DNA of 64,000 nt from Bacillus sp. MM2020_1 (GCA_011250595.1 JAANMP010000003.1:108088-172087), one strand, 5' to 3'. Shown: positions 52,787-61,974, counted from the stretch's first letter. Notes: a model not told the origin generated them from the sequence alone. Made by a program: numbers and translations.

Positions 52787-52858
52787 GGGATAAAAGAAAA
52801 ACGATGATAGTACTGTGGAATTTTACCTTTCGTCCCAAAAGGGATGGAAGGTTTTTGC
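52787..52858 (+). promoter_or_regulatory. asnS leader with terminator and competing 5' segment
   Basis: A terminator hairpin, ACCTTTCGTCCC (52825-52836) with GGGATGGAAGGT (52841-52852), is followed by a T-run. The 5' segment GGGATAAAAG (52787-52796) can pair with the same CTTTCGTCCC, so two mutually exclusive folds exist. The leader is about 100 bases and lacks the T-box core (AGGGUGGNACCGCG), so it is not a canonical T-box. Confidence 0.5.
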
Positions 52859-52888
52859 TTTTTTACATAAGATCTAGGAGGAAAACCA

Positions 52889-54280
52889 ATGAAACAAGCC
52901 TTAATCAAGGATTTGTACAGAAATACGGAAAGCTATATTGAACAAAAAATACAGTTATCCGGATGGATCCGTACCATTCGTGATTCCAAAACTTTTGGTT
53001 TCATTGAACTAAATGATGGCAGCTTTTTTAAAGGGGTGCAGATTGTATTTGATGAGCAATTAGAGAACTTTAAGGAAATTGCGAAGCTTCCAATTAGTTC
53101 ATCCATTAGGGTCGAAGGAGATTTTATTCATACTCCTCAAGCGAAACAGCCTTTTGAAATTAAAGCAACTGACATTGTGATTGAAGGTTCGTCAAATGTC
53201 GATTATCCCTTACAAAAGAAAAAGCATTCGTTTGAATATTTAAGAACGATTGCCCATTTACGCCCAAGGACCAATACGTTTTCAGCTGTTTTCCGTGTGA
53301 GATCTCTTGCTTCTTATGCACTTCATAAATTTTTCCAAGATAAAGGGTTTGTGTATGTTCACTCACCAATTATCACCGGCAGTGATACAGAAGGTGCAGG
53401 TGAAATGTTCCGTGTAACAAATCTGGATTTGGACAATCTTCCAAAAAATGAAGAAGGTAAAACGGATTTAACCAAGGATTTCTTTAATAAAGAAACAAAT
53501 CTAACTGTGAGCGGACAGCTTTCGGCTGAGGCGTTTGCATTGGCATTCCGGAATGTCTATACCTTCGGCCCAACGTTTAGAGCAGAGAATTCCAATACAG
53601 CCCGACATGCAGCAGAATTTTGGATGGTAGAACCGGAACTTGCCTTTGCTGAACTTCCAGATGTTATGGACTTAGCTGAAGAAATGGTGAAATATGTGAT
53701 CGGTTATGTACTTGAACAAGCGCCTGAAGAAATGAACTTCTTTAACAGTTTTATTGAAAAAGGCCTATTAGATCGTCTAAATAATGCCTATACAGCAGAC
53801 TTTGGCCGTGTGACGTATACGGAAGCGATTGAGATTTTAAAGGAGTCTGGAGAATCCTTTGGTTATCCGGTCGAATGGGGTCTTGATCTACAAACTGAAC
53901 ATGAACGTTATTTAAGTGAAAAAGTTTTCAAGCGTCCAGTATTTGTTACGGACTATCCAAAAGAAATCAAAGCCTTCTATATGAGATTAAATGAGGACAA
54001 CAAAACAGTAGCAGCAACAGATTTACTTGTACCTGGTATTGGTGAATTGATTGGCGGCAGTCAGCGTGAAGAACGTGAAGAGATTTTGGCTGGGAAAATT
54101 AATGAACTTGGAATGAATGAAGAAGATTATTGGTGGTACCTAGAATTAAGAAAATATGGTGGTACAAAACATTCCGGCTATGGTATTGGGTTTGAACGTT
54201 TAATTATGTACTTAACTGGAATGACTAATATTAGAGACGTTATTCCATTCCCAAGAACAACAGGAAATGCCGAATTTTAA
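52889..54280 (+). CDS. asnS: Asparaginyl-tRNA synthetase
   Basis: A 463-residue class II synthetase that charges tRNA-Asn. An OB-fold anticodon-binding domain ([26 protein letters not shown], 1-105) precedes the catalytic domain with motif 1, motif 2 ([25 protein letters not shown]) and motif 3 ([15 protein letters not shown]). At 463 residues it is of the longer type resembling the E. coli enzyme rather than the 430-residue form in B. subtilis, so the lineage may be distinct. RBS aggagg seven bases before the ATG. Confidence 0.95.
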   Translation: MKQALIKDLYRNTESYIEQKIQLSGWIRTIRDSKTFGFIELNDGSFFKGVQIVFDEQLENFKEIAKLPISSSIRVEGDFIHTPQAKQPFEIKATDIVIEGSSNVDYPLQKKKHSFEYLRTIAHLRPRTNTFSAVFRVRSLASYALHKFFQDKGFVYVHSPIITGSDTEGAGEMFRVTNLDLDNLPKNEEGKTDLTKDFFNKETNLTVSGQLSAEAFALAFRNVYTFGPTFRAENSNTARHAAEFWMVEPELAFAELPDVMDLAEEMVKYVIGYVLEQAPEEMNFFNSFIEKGLLDRLNNAYTADFGRVTYTEAIEILKESGESFGYPVEWGLDLQTEHERYLSEKVFKRPVFVTDYPKEIKAFYMRLNEDNKTVAATDLLVPGIGELIGGSQREEREEILAGKINELGMNEEDYWWYLELRKYGGTKHSGYGIGFERLIMYLTGMTNIRDVIPFPRTTGNAEF

Positions 54281-54286
54281 TAGAAA

Positions 54287-54328
54287 AAAGGAGAAGGCCG
54301 ATTCAGTGAATCGACCTTCTCTTTTTTT
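54287..54328. terminator. Bidirectional terminator after asnS
   Basis: gagaaggccgattca/tgaatcgaccttctc, 15-bp arms with one mismatch and a T-run. Confidence 0.95.
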
Positions 54329-54333
54329 ATTTA

Positions 54334-54507
54334 TTATAGAACCTTTAATTCCTCTTCGAAAAAGAAAGTTTCTGGATGTTCCTTAACGATATAAGAATAT
54401 CTTTTCATGTTTTTAACATATTGTGATTTTAAAATGGTGACGACCTCGCCAGTTTCTTTAATGTTAACTGACTGTCCGTTTTTAAATTGATTGTTTGAGC
54501 TTTTCAT
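54334..54507 (-). CDS. Small hypothetical protein
   Basis: A 57-residue protein with a strong RBS (aaaggag) before the ATG at 54507. NGQSVNIKETGEVVTILKSQYVKNMKRYSYIV looks like a small all-beta (SH3/KOW-like) unit and the tail (EEELKVL) is acidic. Not recognised. Lies between asnS and a small HTH gene. Confidence 0.6.
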   Translation of the reverse strand: MKSSNNQFKNGQSVNIKETGEVVTILKSQYVKNMKRYSYIVKEHPETFFFEEELKVL

Positions 54508-54631
54508 GATTAACAACTCCTTTGCCTATTCATTATTAAGTATAACATAAGCAAGGGAGGAAAGGGTAAACCGTTCTTCCTTTCAATTACGAACTAATTG
54601 TGTTATACTTTTAAAAAAGTGAGGTGTCATT

Positions 54632-54856
54632 TTGACAAATTATAAAGCAAAAAAGAGTAACCTCAAAGCGTTATTATCAAAAAAGGGCATGGACCTGGAA
54701 AGTTTAGAAAGGAATACAAGTATTCCTCAAACTCAACTCAACGACTACTTGTCCAAAAAAGTGATGAATTTAAATACGGCAATGACAATTTCAAGAGAAT
54801 TAAATTGCTCTATTGAAGACTTATACATTTGGTCATCAGAGGAAAAGAAAGCGTAA
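54632..54856 (+). CDS. Small XRE-family helix-turn-helix protein
   Basis: A 74-residue protein consisting of one helix-turn-helix of Cro/CI type: LKALLSKKGMDLESLERNTSIPQTQLNDYLSKKVMNLNTAMTISRELNCSIEDLY. The start is a TTG six bases after gaggtg. Two terminator hairpins follow (54864 and 54911). It could be a stand-alone small regulator or antirepressor partner; no operator is evident. Confidence 0.75.
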   Translation: MTNYKAKKSNLKALLSKKGMDLESLERNTSIPQTQLNDYLSKKVMNLNTAMTISRELNCSIEDLYIWSSEEKKA

Positions 54857-54863
54857 TACTTAA

Positions 54864-54892
54864 TAACAGACTCTTCAATGGAGTCTGTTTTT
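54864..54892 (+). terminator. Intrinsic terminator
   Basis: aacagactc/gagtctgtt with T-run. Confidence 0.88.
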
Positions 54893-54910
54893 TATTTAGG
54901 TAAGAAATTA

Positions 54911-54940
54911 GCACGCGAAATTTTTCGCGTGCATTTTTTA
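54911..54940 (+). terminator. Second terminator in tandem
   Basis: gcacgcgaaa/tttcgcgtgc with T6 tail, between convergent genes. Confidence 0.85.
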
Positions 54941-54944
54941 TAAA

Positions 54945-56426
54945 TTAATTTCTTAGATCACATTTATCTAAAGGTATAACTTTCGTTTTCTTAGTGAATT
55001 TATATCCTAACCATACAATAAGGAATAATGGCAGTCCGACATATGAAACTAGAACACCATTCCAATCGATGTGGTCACCCATGAAAGCAGAATAATTTTG
55101 TCCTAAAACAACAAATCCACAGACTAGAAAGGCGAAAATCGGACCAAATGGGAAGAATTTCGATTTATAAGGTAACAAGCTAAGGTCTTTGCCCTGGGCA
55201 ATAAATGCCTTGCGAAAACGATAATGGCAAATAGCAATACCTAGCCAAGCGATAAAACCAGACATACCTGAAGCATTTAACAACCAAATATAAACTGTTC
55301 CATCTCCAAAGAAGGAAGCAAGGAAAGCTAGTGTTCCAACTAAGGTAGTTGCAATTAAAGCATTAACAGGAACACCTTTTTTGTTTAATTTACCAAGGAA
55401 TTTCGGGGCTTTACCTTGACGGGCCAAATCCCAAAGCATCCGGGTGGACGCATACATTCCTGAATTTCCTGCTGATAATACAGCCGTAAGAATAACAGCA
55501 TTCATAATTGAAGCCGCGAAAGCGATCCCTGCTTTTTGAAACACTAACGTAAATGGGCTAACGGTTATATCACCATTGGCTAAATTCCCGTTGGTATATG
55601 GAATAAGTAATCCGATTACAAATATTGCCAATACATAGAACAACAGAATACGCCAGAAAACCTGTTTCACTGCATGTGGAATGGCTTTCTTCGGATCTTC
55701 CGTTTCCCCGGCAGCAACCCCTAATAGTTCGGTTCCTTGGAAGGAGAAGCCTGCAGCCATAAAGATACCTAACATCGATAAAAAGCCGCCGTGGAAGGGA
55801 GCATCACCAATCGTAAAGTTTTTAAAGCCGACCGCTTCATTACCCATAATTCCAAAAATCATTAATGTACCAGTAATGACAAAAATAATGACAGTGACTA
55901 CTTTAATTAAGGAAAACCAATATTCTGCTTCTCCAAAGCCTTTAACAGAAAGATAATTTAAGAGAAACATAATCACTAAAAAGATACCGCTCCAAATGAA
56001 TGAAGGTGTATTTGGAAACCAAAATTTCATTATCATCGTAACCGCAGCTAATTCTGCTGCAATTGTAATGGCCCAGTTATACCAATAGTTCCAACCTAGG
56101 GCAAAACCAAGGGAAGGATCGACAAATTTCGTTGCATACGTACTAAAGCTGCCCGCAACAGGCATATAAGCACCCATTTCTGCTAAACCTTGCATCAAAA
56201 AGTATACCATGACACCAATAACGAGGTAGGAAAGGATTGCACCGCCTGGTCCCGCAGAATGGATTGCGCCGCCACTTGCCAGAAAAAGCCCTGTTCCAAT
56301 CGTTCCACCGAGGGAAATCATCGTTAGGTGACGAGATTTTAAGCCGCGTTTTAATTCCGTTGGTTCCTGTTGTAGTGTTAAATCACTAGTGTATTCACTC
56401 TCTTTTAAAACTCTTGCAGTTTGCAT
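54945..56426 (-). CDS. lysP: Amino acid permease, probably lysine-specific (LysP-like)
   Basis: A 493-residue APC-family transporter with 12 membrane helices. RGLKSRHLTMISLGGTIGTGLFLASGGAIHSAGPGG is the classical amino-acid permease start, followed by GLAEMGAYMPVAGSFSTYA and AGFSFQGTELLGVAAGETEDPKKAIP. A lysine riboswitch lies directly upstream, so lysine is the expected substrate, as in LysP. The gene is transcribed alone, and is expressed when intracellular lysine is low. Confidence 0.92.
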   Translation of the reverse strand: MQTARVLKESEYTSDLTLQQEPTELKRGLKSRHLTMISLGGTIGTGLFLASGGAIHSAGPGGAILSYLVIGVMVYFLMQGLAEMGAYMPVAGSFSTYATKFVDPSLGFALGWNYWYNWAITIAAELAAVTMIMKFWFPNTPSFIWSGIFLVIMFLLNYLSVKGFGEAEYWFSLIKVVTVIIFVITGTLMIFGIMGNEAVGFKNFTIGDAPFHGGFLSMLGIFMAAGFSFQGTELLGVAAGETEDPKKAIPHAVKQVFWRILLFYVLAIFVIGLLIPYTNGNLANGDITVSPFTLVFQKAGIAFAASIMNAVILTAVLSAGNSGMYASTRMLWDLARQGKAPKFLGKLNKKGVPVNALIATTLVGTLAFLASFFGDGTVYIWLLNASGMSGFIAWLGIAICHYRFRKAFIAQGKDLSLLPYKSKFFPFGPIFAFLVCGFVVLGQNYSAFMGDHIDWNGVLVSYVGLPLFLIVWLGYKFTKKTKVIPLDKCDLRN

Positions 56427-56475
56427 AGTCTTGACTCCTCTTTTTTAATTTTTTCGAGAAGGAGTTTGGAATAAA

Positions 56476-56745
56476 AAATGCCATCGAGGAATAATCGATG
56501 GCATTATTAATACCCCGCATCATACCTTCCGAAAGATAGCTCAACACGCTTAGCTGGTAGGACTAAACATGACAGTTCTGTTCCTATTCGGAGACAGCCC
56601 CAGCATGCTTTTTATAGAGATAAAAGCACACTTCGGCAGCTTTTCCTTTCAAACGGAGTCAATGATGTCTCTTACATCTCGTCCGGTTTACTAATAAAAT
56701 CTGCGACCTCTACCTCATCGGTTTGATGAGGATTTAACATATGAA
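56476..56745 (-). promoter_or_regulatory. Lysine riboswitch (L-box) with terminator, controlling lysP
   Basis: On the minus strand GGTAGAGGTCGC, AAGAGACATC, GGAAAAGCTGCCGAAG, GCTGGGGCTGTCT and GAACAGAACTGTCA follow in the order of the lysine aptamer. The expression platform is the terminator stem AATGCCATCGA/TCGATGGCATT (56477-56505) with a U-run, placed before the permease gene. Lysine binding should favour termination. A promoter (TTGACA 56789-56784, TATACT 56767-56762, 16 bases apart) precedes it. Confidence 0.93.
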
Positions 56746-56761
56746 GTTAATATATTACTAA

Positions 56762-56789
56762 AGTATAAATATTATTTTCAAATTGTCAA
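56762..56789 (-). promoter_or_regulatory. Promoter of the lysine riboswitch and lysP
   Basis: TTGACA at 56789-56784 and TATACT at 56767-56762 on the minus strand, separated by 16 bases. Confidence 0.7.
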
Positions 56790-56946
56790 TAATATATTTT
56801 TCCAAAAATGAGATGTTTAACTTATAAGTTTAGAATTGAAAGATAATTGAGTTTCTTTTTAATTAATTATTTAATTTACTTTAAATGAGAGAATCGGTTA
56901 TTATTTTTAAATAGAATTAACTGCCTGTCTTAGGAGGATTTGTACC

Positions 56947-57759
56947 ATGCAAATTGTTGGAATGTTACTGGGGTCTCTAATTGTTGTGGTTGCCTTTAAC
57001 CTTTTCTTAATACCACATGAAGTGTTAAGCAGCGGTTTGAGCGGAATTTCTATGATATTAGGGATGATTTCACCGGTTAATACAGGGGTAGCGAACTTCC
57101 TGCTGAATTTTCCCTTATTAATTATAGGTTATAAAATGTTAGGGAAAAAATTTATCGTGAATTCGATTTTTTCGGTCATTGTGATCTCGATAGGCCTTTA
57201 CATCGTTCCCCAATACGCAATCGCCGATGATAGGATTCTTTCTTCTATTTTTGGTGGTGCCTTAACCGGTTTAGGAGTAGGTATTGTTTTTCGTTGTTCT
57301 GGATCAACCGGGGGATTTGATATTATTGGCATGATTGTAGCAAGAAAAAGAGATTTTCCGATTGGTGTTTTACTTTCGGGTATGAATGCTGTAGTTATTT
57401 TGATTAGTGGTTTTATGTTTGATTGGGATTCTGCACTATATACCTTAGTGTCCATATTTGTGACAGGGAAAGTAGTCGATGCAATCTATACAGATCATGC
57501 TAAATTAACGTTAATGATCATTACAGAAAAGGGCGAAGAGATGAGAAATCATTTACTGAAGAATTTGTATCGTGGCCTAACTGTAATGGATGGTGTGGGT
57601 GGGTACTCAAATAACCAGCGGAACGTTTTGATTACAGTAATTTCTAGATATGAATTAAATGAAGTTAAAAACTTAATTACAGAAGTTGATTCATGCGCCT
57701 TCGTGAATATCACAGAAACTATTGAGGTTATGGGGCTGTTTCATCGACCAAGTCCATAA
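56947..57759 (+). CDS. YitT family membrane protein
   Basis: A 270-residue protein: five to six N-terminal membrane helices (DUF161) and a soluble C-terminal DUF2179 domain (about 185-265; LTLMIITEKGEEMRNHLLKNLYRGLTVMDGVGGYS). GSTGGFDIIGMIVARKR and PHEVLSSGLSGISMILG are the family motifs. Function unknown, common in Firmicutes as a multi-copy family. RBS aggagg. The upstream gap beside it, apart from the lysP promoter and riboswitch, holds nothing else I can identify. Confidence 0.92.
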   Translation: MQIVGMLLGSLIVVVAFNLFLIPHEVLSSGLSGISMILGMISPVNTGVANFLLNFPLLIIGYKMLGKKFIVNSIFSVIVISIGLYIVPQYAIADDRILSSIFGGALTGLGVGIVFRCSGSTGGFDIIGMIVARKRDFPIGVLLSGMNAVVILISGFMFDWDSALYTLVSIFVTGKVVDAIYTDHAKLTLMIITEKGEEMRNHLLKNLYRGLTVMDGVGGYSNNQRNVLITVISRYELNEVKNLITEVDSCAFVNITETIEVMGLFHRPSP

Positions 57760-57799
57760 AAAAAGGCTTGCATCTATCTAAATAGTGCAAGCCTTTTTT
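57759..57799. terminator. Bidirectional terminator after the yitT-like gene
   Basis: aaaaaaggcttgca/tgcaagcctttttt perfect 14-bp stem. Confidence 0.95.
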
Positions 57800-57820
57800 G
57801 TGTGAGATAGTTATCCAACA

Positions 57821-58180
57821 TCACAGGGATTCCCCACGTTTTTTTACCCATTTCATTAGGACATGAATAACCTCATCAAGTTCTTTACCAGTTGGAGTCA
57901 ATTCATATTCCACTTTTTTGGGGGAGGTAGTAATGACGTTTTTGACAATTAATCCCTCATTTTCTAAATCACGTAAGCGTTCGGTTAAGAGCCGATCAGA
58001 TATTCCCGGAATGGATGATATAATTTCATGGTACCGCTTCGGTCCTTCCATAAGCGTATATATCACAGTACCCATCCAGCGTTTGCCGATAAATTCGATT
58101 GCCTTATGAAAGTTAGTACATATATGTTTAATTTCCTCTGCAGAATGAGTCATACAATCTTGGTGGTTAGGTTCACTCAT
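57821..58180 (-). CDS. HxlR family transcriptional regulator
   Basis: A 119-residue winged-helix protein of the HxlR/YodB group: FIGKRWMGTVIYTLMEGPKRYHEIISSIPGISDRLLTERLRDLENEGLIVK. Two Cys lie near the N-terminus (DC at about 9, IC at about 21); in YodB-type proteins an N-terminal Cys senses quinones and disulfide stress. It is transcribed away from a nitroreductase gene, with two palindromes between them, so it most likely represses that gene and itself. Confidence 0.88.
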   Translation of the reverse strand: MSEPNHQDCMTHSAEEIKHICTNFHKAIEFIGKRWMGTVIYTLMEGPKRYHEIISSIPGISDRLLTERLRDLENEGLIVKNVITTSPKKVEYELTPTGKELDEVIHVLMKWVKKRGESL

Positions 58181-58233
58181 ATAAAATCCCTCTTTTTTAC
58201 TTTTCTAACTGTATCATACCATATTTTAATTTC

Positions 58234-58289
58234 TTGACGATAGGTACTTACTAATAGTAAGATGTTTTAGAACTTATTTTTAGTAAGTT
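58234..58289 (+). promoter_or_regulatory. HxlR-type operator/promoter between divergent regulator and nitroreductase
   Basis: TTGACG (58234-58239), 18-base spacer, TAAGAT (58258-58263). TTACTA-A-TAGTAA (58248-58260) lies in the spacer; a second inverted repeat AACTTA-N7-TAAGTT (58271-58289) follows the start. Both suit an HxlR dimer. Confidence 0.7.
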
Positions 58290-58316
58290 AAAAAATTTTA
58301 CAGGGGGAAATCTCTC

Positions 58317-58949
58317 ATGGAAACCACATTAATAAAAAGTTTATCTGAAATAATAAAAGAACGTCATTCAGTCAGAAAATATGATTCAACATACATTATT
58401 TCTCAGGAAGAAATTAAAGAGATGCTAAAAGAAGCTACACAAGCACCATCCTCTAGTAATCTGCAACCTTGGCGTTTTATTGTGATTCAAGATCAGGAGG
58501 CGAAAAAGGAACTAAGAGCAATCGCCAACAATCAAGAGCAAGTAGAAACAGCGTCTGCCGTTATTGCAGTATTAGGCGATAAGGAAATGTATAAAAGTGT
58601 AGAAAATGTCTATCGAAGTGCATACGAGGCTGGTTTTATGGACGAAGCTAATATGAATCGATTAATAGAAGGTACAAATAAAACATACCCATTTGCTCCA
58701 GAAGAGGTCTTGAAAAATATTGCCTCATTTGATGCTGGTTTAGTATCGATGCAGTTGATGTTAATTGCTAAAGACAAAGGCTATGACACGGTTCCAATGG
58801 GTGGCTTTGATAAAGAAAGATTCGTCAAAATGTTCGATGTCTCCGATCGTCTTTTCCCAATTGTGTTGATTTCAGTAGGGAAGGCGGCAGCACCAGCTTT
58901 CAATACAACACGTTTACCATTGGAGGATGTATTAATAGAATATAGGTAA
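58317..58949 (+). CDS. Nitroreductase family NAD(P)H oxidoreductase (YodC-like)
   Basis: A 210-residue FMN-dependent nitroreductase. RHSVRKYDSTYIISQEEI and EATQAPSSSNLQPWRFIVIQ are the FMN-contacting segments; GYDTVPMGGFDKERFVKMF and FPIVLISVGKAA complete the fold. It is divergent from an HxlR regulator, the arrangement of B. subtilis yodB and its quinone-reducing targets; a role against quinones or nitroaromatics is likely. RBS gggggaaa. Confidence 0.92.
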   Translation: METTLIKSLSEIIKERHSVRKYDSTYIISQEEIKEMLKEATQAPSSSNLQPWRFIVIQDQEAKKELRAIANNQEQVETASAVIAVLGDKEMYKSVENVYRSAYEAGFMDEANMNRLIEGTNKTYPFAPEEVLKNIASFDAGLVSMQLMLIAKDKGYDTVPMGGFDKERFVKMFDVSDRLFPIVLISVGKAAAPAFNTTRLPLEDVLIEYR

Positions 58950-58950
58950 A

Positions 58951-58996
58951 AAAGTAGGCGCATGATAATTTTTCATGCGCCTGCTTCATTTTTTTA
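58951..58996. terminator. Bidirectional terminator after nitroreductase
   Basis: gtaggcgcatga/tcatgcgcctgc, 12-bp stem with one mismatch and a T-run. Confidence 0.9.
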
Positions 58997-59608
58997 GTTA
59001 TTAATATATTTCTCAAATACATAGCCAAAATCTTTTACAATGTATTGCTTTTTACTATCTTCTAACCACTGAAAGGCTGCTTGATTAAGCATTTTAAATT
59101 GTACAACCAAGTTGCTGTCCGGACTTGTTACACGGCCTAATGTGGTGGATGCCACATCAAGGCTTTGTTTAGCAAACTGAAGGGAAATTTCATTTTCATG
59201 AAAGATTTCTGAGATTTTTATTAAAGCTTTATACAAATCCTTAACTTCTTCAATATGTTTCTTATGAACGTCGATGGAGAAGGGTTCTGAGCCGATTTTA
59301 AACTTAATTTCTACATCAAGGTCAACTGTTCCTGCGGTTTCAAGTTTTACGTCAGAGATTCGATTTGTTGCATAACTATAACGGTGTAGCATCCGTTTTT
59401 TGCTAGTTGCGCTTGTGCCATCTAAATGGATAAGGGCGTTGTTTGTAAAACAGTATTCATCAGACTTTGATTTAATAAGAAAATAAATTTTTTCATTATC
59501 TTCATGCATGACATAATCATCAGCATCCACCTTATCATAATTCTCCGGCTTAATAACTGATCCCACATCACTTAATCCTAAAATATCCGCAGCTACTTTA
59601 CCAAACAT
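58994..59608 (-). CDS. yvbH: YvbH-like protein with bacterial PH domain
   Basis: A 204-residue soluble protein with an N-terminal bacterial PH-like domain (about 25-130; YFLIKSKSDEYCFTNNALIHLDG and VEIKFKIGSEPFSIDVHKK) and a helical C-terminal region. The length and order match B. subtilis YvbH. The role is unknown. The start codon follows gaggttga. No partner gene is close. Confidence 0.88.
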   Translation of the reverse strand: MFGKVAADILGLSDVGSVIKPENYDKVDADDYVMHEDNEKIYFLIKSKSDEYCFTNNALIHLDGTSATSKKRMLHRYSYATNRISDVKLETAGTVDLDVEIKFKIGSEPFSIDVHKKHIEEVKDLYKALIKISEIFHENEISLQFAKQSLDVASTTLGRVTSPDSNLVVQFKMLNQAAFQWLEDSKKQYIVKDFGYVFEKYINN

Positions 59609-59845
59609 AGTATCAACCTCACTTTTATAAAATCATTCCATCAGTGTTTACGATTGGAGGACAAGAAAGTTTCACTCGTATCCAAAAAATTTTATGATCT
59701 AAAATTCGGTTCTATACTCATTATTTCATAAAACCCTAAACATACTTGTAATTTAAGAGGGAAACTACTTGATGGTTTCCCTCTTTTAATGGAAAATACA
59801 CTATATACATATTAAAAAATATTGAAACAGAGGGGATAGAGAACA

Positions 59846-60838
59846 ATGCGGCCAATTATTTTGGGCATCCTAGCGGCATTCTTTTTTGCATTTACATTTA
59901 TCCTTAACAGATCCATGGATCAGGCAGGGGGAAGCTGGATTTGGAGTGCATCCTTAAGATATTTCTTTATGGTTCCATTTCTTTTCGTGATTGTGTTGGG
60001 AAGAAAAAGTCTTAAACCCTTGCTTGCTGAAATGAAAAATAAGCCTGGCGCCTGGTTTTTATGGAGTACCGTTGGCTTCGGCCTATTTTATGGACCGATC
60101 TGTTTTTCGGCTGCCTATGCACCAGGCTGGCTCATCGCAGCTACATGGCAGGTAACGATCATCTCAGGATCCTTGCTCGCACCATTTTTTTATGAAAGGG
60201 TTATGACTGAAAAGGGAGCCATCCATCAGAAGGGGAAAATTCCTTTTAAAGGATTAGGCATGTCATTAATCATCTTGCTAGGAATTATATTGATGCAAGC
60301 GGAACAGGCCAATCGTATTTCGATTGTGTCCATATCCTTAGGCGTCCTTCCAGTATTAATTGCCTCTTTTGCTTACCCGCTTGGAAATAGAAAAATGATG
60401 GATATTTGCGGAGGGCGTCTCGATGTTTTCCAACGTGTATTAGGTATGACCTTAGCAAGTCTGCCGGTGTGGGTGGTTTTATCTATTTTTGGCCTATTTA
60501 CTGTGGGTACACCAAGCAAAGGACAAATAATCCAATCAGGTCTTGTTGCTGTTACCTCTGGAGTAATTGCCACCATTTTGTTTTTTAAAGCAACGGATCT
60601 TGTAAGAGGAAATATGCAAAAGCTTGCTGCAGTGGAGGCAACACAATCTGTGGAAGTCTTATTTGCGGTAATAGGAGAATTGTTACTTCTAAACAGTCTC
60701 ATGCCATCCGCACTTTCCTGGAGTGGGATGGTATTGGTCATGGTCGGAATGATCCTGCACAGCTTCTTTTCGCATAAAAGTAACCTTAAAAAGCATCGGA
60801 AACAAAGCCATGAAAAAACTATTCCTAGAAATGTTTAA
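59846..60838 (+). CDS. EmrE-type multidrug-resistance efflux protein (DMT superfamily)
   Basis: A 330-residue protein with ten membrane helices of the DMT superfamily, of the PF13536 (EmrE-like) kind. FFFAFTFILNRSMDQAGGSWIWSASLRYFFMVP opens the protein, and PGWLIAATWQVTIISGSLLAPFFYE and VEATQSVEVLFAVIGELLLLNSLMP are the paired helix regions. The cargo is not known. RBS gaggggata. Confidence 0.85.
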   Translation: MRPIILGILAAFFFAFTFILNRSMDQAGGSWIWSASLRYFFMVPFLFVIVLGRKSLKPLLAEMKNKPGAWFLWSTVGFGLFYGPICFSAAYAPGWLIAATWQVTIISGSLLAPFFYERVMTEKGAIHQKGKIPFKGLGMSLIILLGIILMQAEQANRISIVSISLGVLPVLIASFAYPLGNRKMMDICGGRLDVFQRVLGMTLASLPVWVVLSIFGLFTVGTPSKGQIIQSGLVAVTSGVIATILFFKATDLVRGNMQKLAAVEATQSVEVLFAVIGELLLLNSLMPSALSWSGMVLVMVGMILHSFFSHKSNLKKHRKQSHEKTIPRNV

Positions 60839-60875
60839 TCCTTATCAATTCAGATTGATAAGGATTGTTTTTTTC
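60837..60875. terminator. Terminator after the EmrE-type gene
   Basis: aatccttatcaat/attgataaggatt perfect stem with a T8 tail. Confidence 0.93.
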
Positions 60876-60886
60876 ATTTCGCTCAT

Positions 60887-61747
60887 TTAACCGTTTAAAT
60901 AAGGACTAAGCTTGTCTATTGTTTCTTGTAGCTTTATTGAATTTTTCTTATACATCGCTTTTGATTTCTCACATTCGGTTTCAAGTGAAAAAATTTCTAA
61001 ATCAGCCTGAACCTTTTTTAGTGTTGCCAAGAGTAATGGACGTTGAGCGGGTGCTGGCACTTGTATTTTATCATCATAAAGATCTACAGTCATTTCACCG
61101 TATGAATCTACTTGGCCGAGAAAAACATTATCAAGCGTGACACCTAGTTTTTCTAATTCTGTATAAAGCCAGCCTCTGCCTTTCCCTGCACATCTTAATG
61201 ATTCATCAATGATATTCCCATCCATGATAACGGTTTGGGGTTCTTTCTCATTCGGTATTTTCATTTGTAAATCTTTGGGTGTTAGCGGCTGATTTTCTCT
61301 TTTTAATAAAGCACTTAAAGTTCCTCGCGGTTCCAAAACGGCAAATTCTACATCAGCGAACTTGAATATATTCTTCTGTCTAAGAAGAGCAGATAATTCA
61401 TCAATTGTATATTTTTCTTTTTTCAAGTTTTCTTCTAATATTTTCCCGTCCTTAATAACGACGGTACTTTTCCCTTCTGCGAAATCACTAAACTTTTTAC
61501 TTTTTATGGCTATGTAGTTCACCAGAAAAGTAACAAATCCAAATACAACGAGGGCTAAGATTCCATGTGACAAGCTACCTTCAAGTCCAGTGACTACTTC
61601 ACCCGCAATACTTCCGATGGTAATTCCAGCCACGTACTCAAAGAAAGAAAGCTCTGAGATTTGCTTCTTTCCTAGTACTTTTGTGGTAATAAATAAGAGT
61701 CCCAAAAAAATTAATGAACGACTTATGATAAAAATCCAATCTGGCAT
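60887..61747 (-). CDS. DUF421 membrane protein (YetF/YrbG type), forespore group
   Basis: A 286-residue protein with three N-terminal membrane helices and a cytoplasmic DUF421 region (about 80-230, including GKSTVVIKDGKILEENLKKEKYTIDELSALLRQKNIFKFADVEFAVLEPRGTLS), plus a coiled C-terminus. It lies downstream of two DUF1657 genes in the same direction. The DUF1657-DUF421 pairing is known from the spoVA2mob operons of spore formers, here without SpoVA proteins. Probably expressed in the forespore. Confidence 0.85.
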   Translation of the reverse strand: MPDWIFIISRSLIFLGLLFITTKVLGKKQISELSFFEYVAGITIGSIAGEVVTGLEGSLSHGILALVVFGFVTFLVNYIAIKSKKFSDFAEGKSTVVIKDGKILEENLKKEKYTIDELSALLRQKNIFKFADVEFAVLEPRGTLSALLKRENQPLTPKDLQMKIPNEKEPQTVIMDGNIIDESLRCAGKGRGWLYTELEKLGVTLDNVFLGQVDSYGEMTVDLYDDKIQVPAPAQRPLLLATLKKVQADLEIFSLETECEKSKAMYKKNSIKLQETIDKLSPYLNG

Positions 61748-61767
61748 TAATTTCTCACCTCAAAAAT

Positions 61768-61974
61768 TTATGAACCCATATATTGGGGTTCATGTCGTTC
61801 AAGCTCCAAGACGCGGTATTGGAGATCCTTTTTAATTTCTCCAACCGCTAACATGGCTTCATTAAAAGTAGCTTGTGCATCCTTATCCAGTGAATTAAGG
61901 GCGAAGGAAGACAAATGTGCTTCGATTCCTTTAATGGTTGAGAGGCATTGCTTAACATTTGAAGCGATTGTCAC
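61768..61974 (-). CDS. DUF1657 family small protein
   Basis: A 68-residue, helical protein (SNVKQCLSTIKGIEAHLSSFALNSLDKDAQATFNEAML) of the DUF1657 family. The start is GTG, with aaaggaag upstream. It lies between a second DUF1657 gene and a DUF421 gene. Function unknown; the family occurs mainly in spore-forming Bacillales. Confidence 0.8.
   Translation of the reverse strand: MTIASNVKQCLSTIKGIEAHLSSFALNSLDKDAQATFNEAMLAVGEIKKDLQYRVLELERHEPQYMGS

Noticed and set aside
52741..52888. T-box leader for asnS
   Set aside because: No AGGGUGGNACCGCG core, and the leader is too short to hold stem I with a specifier codon.
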